Part shown: piece by piece, positions 62,395 through 64,000 of the stretch | How the letters are laid out: every line of letters starts with the position of its first letter | Numbering within the stretch: the first letter of the stretch is position 1 | Assembly: GCF_001721645.1 (NCBI RefSeq) | Contig: NZ_CP017141.1 | Span: forward strand, 4,836,001 to 4,900,000 | Origin: Pedobacter steynii | GTDB taxonomy: Bacteria; Bacteroidota; Bacteroidia; Sphingobacteriales; Sphingobacteriaceae | Length of the DNA: 64,000 nucleotides | Reading direction: 5' to 3' | Made by a program: the position numbers and the translations under genes | The notes under the pieces: generated by a model | Databases searched by the model: none | What the model was told of the DNA's origin: nothing | Seen by the model: only the letters and a program-made list of their open reading frames with translations

Positions 62395-62828
62395 AGAAAT
62401 TTAAGGACCTTAACTGTGTGCTATTAGTTGATGATGATATCCCGACCAACTACATACACCGTAGAATAGTTCAAAACACCAATATTGAAGTCCATGTCAA
62501 GTCGATTACCTCCGCAAGGGAAGCCCTGGACTACCTCACATTTTCCGGTAAATATGAAAATGACGAAGACACCTCCAGACCGGGAATTATTTTCCTGGAC
62601 ATCAATATGCCAGGAATGAGTGGATGGGATTTTATGGAGGAATACAGCAAAATCGATGAGGCGCACAAGTCAAGGACAATTGTGATCATGCTGACCACCT
62701 CCCTGAACCCGGACGATGAATTAATGGCTTCTGCGAACAAAGAAATTGTAACTTATATGCATAAACCCCTCAATGAAGATGCTTTTGTTAAAATTGCAGG
62801 TAAATATTTTGAGGAGATTAACAATTAA
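62391..62828 (+). CDS. Stand-alone response regulator receiver (CheY-like)
   Basis: 145 residues, receiver only. Acidic pocket LLVDDDIPTN, phospho-acceptor Asp70 in IIFLDINMPGMSGWDF, signal residues Thr in IVIMLTTSL, and Lys in YMHKPLNE. No output domain, so it must act through protein contacts or a phosphorelay. Overlaps the kinase gene by four bases and lies 31 bp before the LacI gene. Confidence 0.93.
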   Translation: MKKFKDLNCVLLVDDDIPTNYIHRRIVQNTNIEVHVKSITSAREALDYLTFSGKYENDEDTSRPGIIFLDINMPGMSGWDFMEEYSKIDEAHKSRTIVIMLTTSLNPDDELMASANKEIVTYMHKPLNEDAFVKIAGKYFEEINN

Positions 62829-62859
62829 TTCTATAGATTGGCGGTAAATTAATTTACAA

Positions 62860-63873
62860 ATGAAAGCTCCGTCTATTAAGGATATTGCAAAAAGAGCAGA
62901 AGTATCCATCACTACCGTTTCCTTTATCTTAAATGGCAAGGCCGAAAAGATGCGCATTAGCAAGGAGGTGATCCAACGGGTAGAAGAGATTATTAAGGAG
63001 CTTGGCTTTAAGCCAAACCAGGTTGCACGAAGCCTGAGGACTGGTAATACAAAAACCATCGGCCTGATTGTGGAAGATATTTCCAACCCGTTTTTCTCCG
63101 CTATAGCCAGGCTTATTGAAGATAAAGCTTATAAAAAAGGGTATAAGATCAGTTATTCCAGTACAGAGAATGATCCGGTTAAAGCCAGAGACCTGATCGA
63201 AATGTTTAAGTCAAGGAAAGTGGATGCCTATATTATTGCTCCTGTTCCGGGAATTGAAGAAGATATCAAAGAATTGCTTGCAGACCGCATTCCGGTAGTG
63301 ATATTCGACAGGAACTTGCCTGATCTGGATGTGAACTATGTGGTGGTCGACAACTTTGAGGGTGGTTATTCTGCAACAGAATTTCTGATCAACAAGGGAA
63401 GAAAAAATATTGCTTTTGTAACGGTAGATGTGGAAGTTGATCAGATCAACAACCGTTTTCTGGGTTATGAGAAAGCATTGAGGGATCATGGAATCACTGC
63501 CAATGAGCGTACGCTGGTTAAAATTCCGTTCGACAGCACGGAAGAGGATACCAACCGAAGGTTAAAAGTTTTGTTTGAAGAGAACCCTCAGATTGATGCC
63601 GTATTCTTTTCTACAAATTACCTGGCCGTAAGAGGTTTATTTTTCCTTAAAACGATTAAGAAGCCGATTAATGATGGTTTTATGATTGTGGCTTATGATG
63701 ACCAGGATGTATTCCGGATTCATACTCCTCCAATCAGTGTGGTTGATCAACCCATAGAACAGATCGCCGAAAAAATCATTGATATCATTCTTCAGGAACT
63801 TTCTGCGGATAGATCATTACCCCAGACTGAAAGAAGTAAGGTGATTTTACCTACTAAATTTATTGAAAGATGA
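62860..63873 (+). CDS. LacI family transcriptional regulator
   Basis: 337 residues. N-terminal HTH and hinge (PSIKDIAKRAEVSITTVSFI, NQVARSLRTGNTKTIGLIV) and a periplasmic-binding-like effector domain (SNPFFSAIARLIEDKAYKKG, VPVVIFDRNLPDL-type segment, VDQPIEQIAEKIIDIIL). It probably binds a sugar or sugar phosphate. No transport or catabolic genes follow within the window, so its regulon is unknown. Its stop lies inside a 30-bp palindrome. Confidence 0.93.
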   Translation: MKAPSIKDIAKRAEVSITTVSFILNGKAEKMRISKEVIQRVEEIIKELGFKPNQVARSLRTGNTKTIGLIVEDISNPFFSAIARLIEDKAYKKGYKISYSSTENDPVKARDLIEMFKSRKVDAYIIAPVPGIEEDIKELLADRIPVVIFDRNLPDLDVNYVVVDNFEGGYSATEFLINKGRKNIAFVTVDVEVDQINNRFLGYEKALRDHGITANERTLVKIPFDSTEEDTNRRLKVLFEENPQIDAVFFSTNYLAVRGLFFLKTIKKPINDGFMIVAYDDQDVFRIHTPPISVVDQPIEQIAEKIIDIILQELSADRSLPQTERSKVILPTKFIER

Positions 63874-63899
63874 TTTAGAGGCTTAAGCCTCTAAATCAT
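63870..63899. terminator. Perfect 30-bp palindrome at convergent gene ends
   Basis: ATGATTTAGAGGCTT and its complement AAGCCTCTAAATCAT abut with no spacer. It covers the LacI stop codon (TGA 63871-63873) and the stop (63883-63885) plus last five codons of the minus-strand gene. Position suggests a bidirectional terminator, but no T tract is present on either side. Confidence 0.6.
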
Positions 63900-64000
63900 T
63901 CATGATCGCTTTAACCTTTTCGCTCAATCTGGCGTCAGTTTCTTTAAAGCTTGCTTTATCTTTTAGCGGTGCATTTACACTGCAATAGAACTTGATTTTA
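63883..64000 (-). CDS. Partial gene, C-terminal 38 residues only
   Basis: A reading frame enters from the right edge of the window and ends at TAA (63883-63885), giving a C-terminus with YCSVNAPLKDKASFKE and ending in IMNDLEA. It is open across all 118 bases, and its end is placed in the palindrome expected of a gene end. Too short to identify; the pattern of a final amphipathic helix after a Pro-containing strand loosely recalls acyltransferases, but I do not assign it. Confidence 0.55.
   Translation of the reverse strand, partial: KIKFYCSVNAPLKDKASFKETDARLSEKVKAIMNDLEA

Overview
The window comes from a Bacteroidota chromosome, most likely a Sphingobacteriaceae member close to Pedobacter. 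This is inferred from a giant surface protein with a gliding-motility/type IX secretion (T9SS) type B C-terminal domain next to a PorP/SprF partner, from DUF6266 and DUF5777 proteins, from an ECF sigma factor followed by a TM/beta-barrel protein, and from the Bacteroidota-type -7 promoter element TAnnTTTG ahead of several genes. No rRNA, tRNA, CRISPR array, insertion sequence or prophage was seen.

Layout. 1-5.6 kb: a complete tripartite RND efflux operon (TolC-like, HlyD-like lipoprotein, AcrB-like pump) ended by a strong hairpin. 5.7-19.8 kb: housekeeping and small regulatory genes. These include an APH-fold kinase, GNAT acetyltransferases, a MarR-GNAT pair with a palindromic operator, a HAD hydrolase, a GAF protein with a secreted DUF4198-like protein, a TetR regulator with an operator in its own promoter, a hotdog thioesterase, FabF, a divergent MDR oxidoreductase/AraC pair and an MscS channel. 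20.0-21.7 kb: two tandem PAP2 phosphatases. 21.7-22.9 kb: an AT-rich, nearly gene-free stretch with one small membrane ORF. 22.9-41.1 kb: the centrepiece, a surface-protein gene that would encode about 5,751 residues. It has exactly 50 near-identical 79-residue (237-bp) Ig-like units flanked by divergent units and a C-terminal T9SS domain, followed 15 bp later by porP/sprF. A single-base deletion in unit 11 splits the reading frame in two.

41.1-50.3 kb: an HTH regulator, a possible catalytically dead GIY-YIG protein, a succinate-semialdehyde dehydrogenase, an M23-type peptidase, a DinB-fold protein, DUF6266, malate:quinone oxidoreductase and an ABC-2 exporter pair. 50.4-56.8 kb: an AsmA-like protein, then a compact cluster of ECF sigma factor, TM/beta-barrel protein, YceI, DUF5777 barrel and Rieske lipoprotein. 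This looks like one envelope or electron-transfer operon. 56.8-64 kb: two GNATs, OsmC, proB-proA, a PAS histidine kinase with a stand-alone receiver, a LacI regulator, and the 3' end of a further minus-strand gene cut by the window edge.

The feature most worth follow-up is the 50-unit adhesin. It shows segmental duplications of 11 and 16 units, two intermixed unit subfamilies, and a frameshift that is either a true on/off lesion or a consensus error in a hard-to-assemble repeat.
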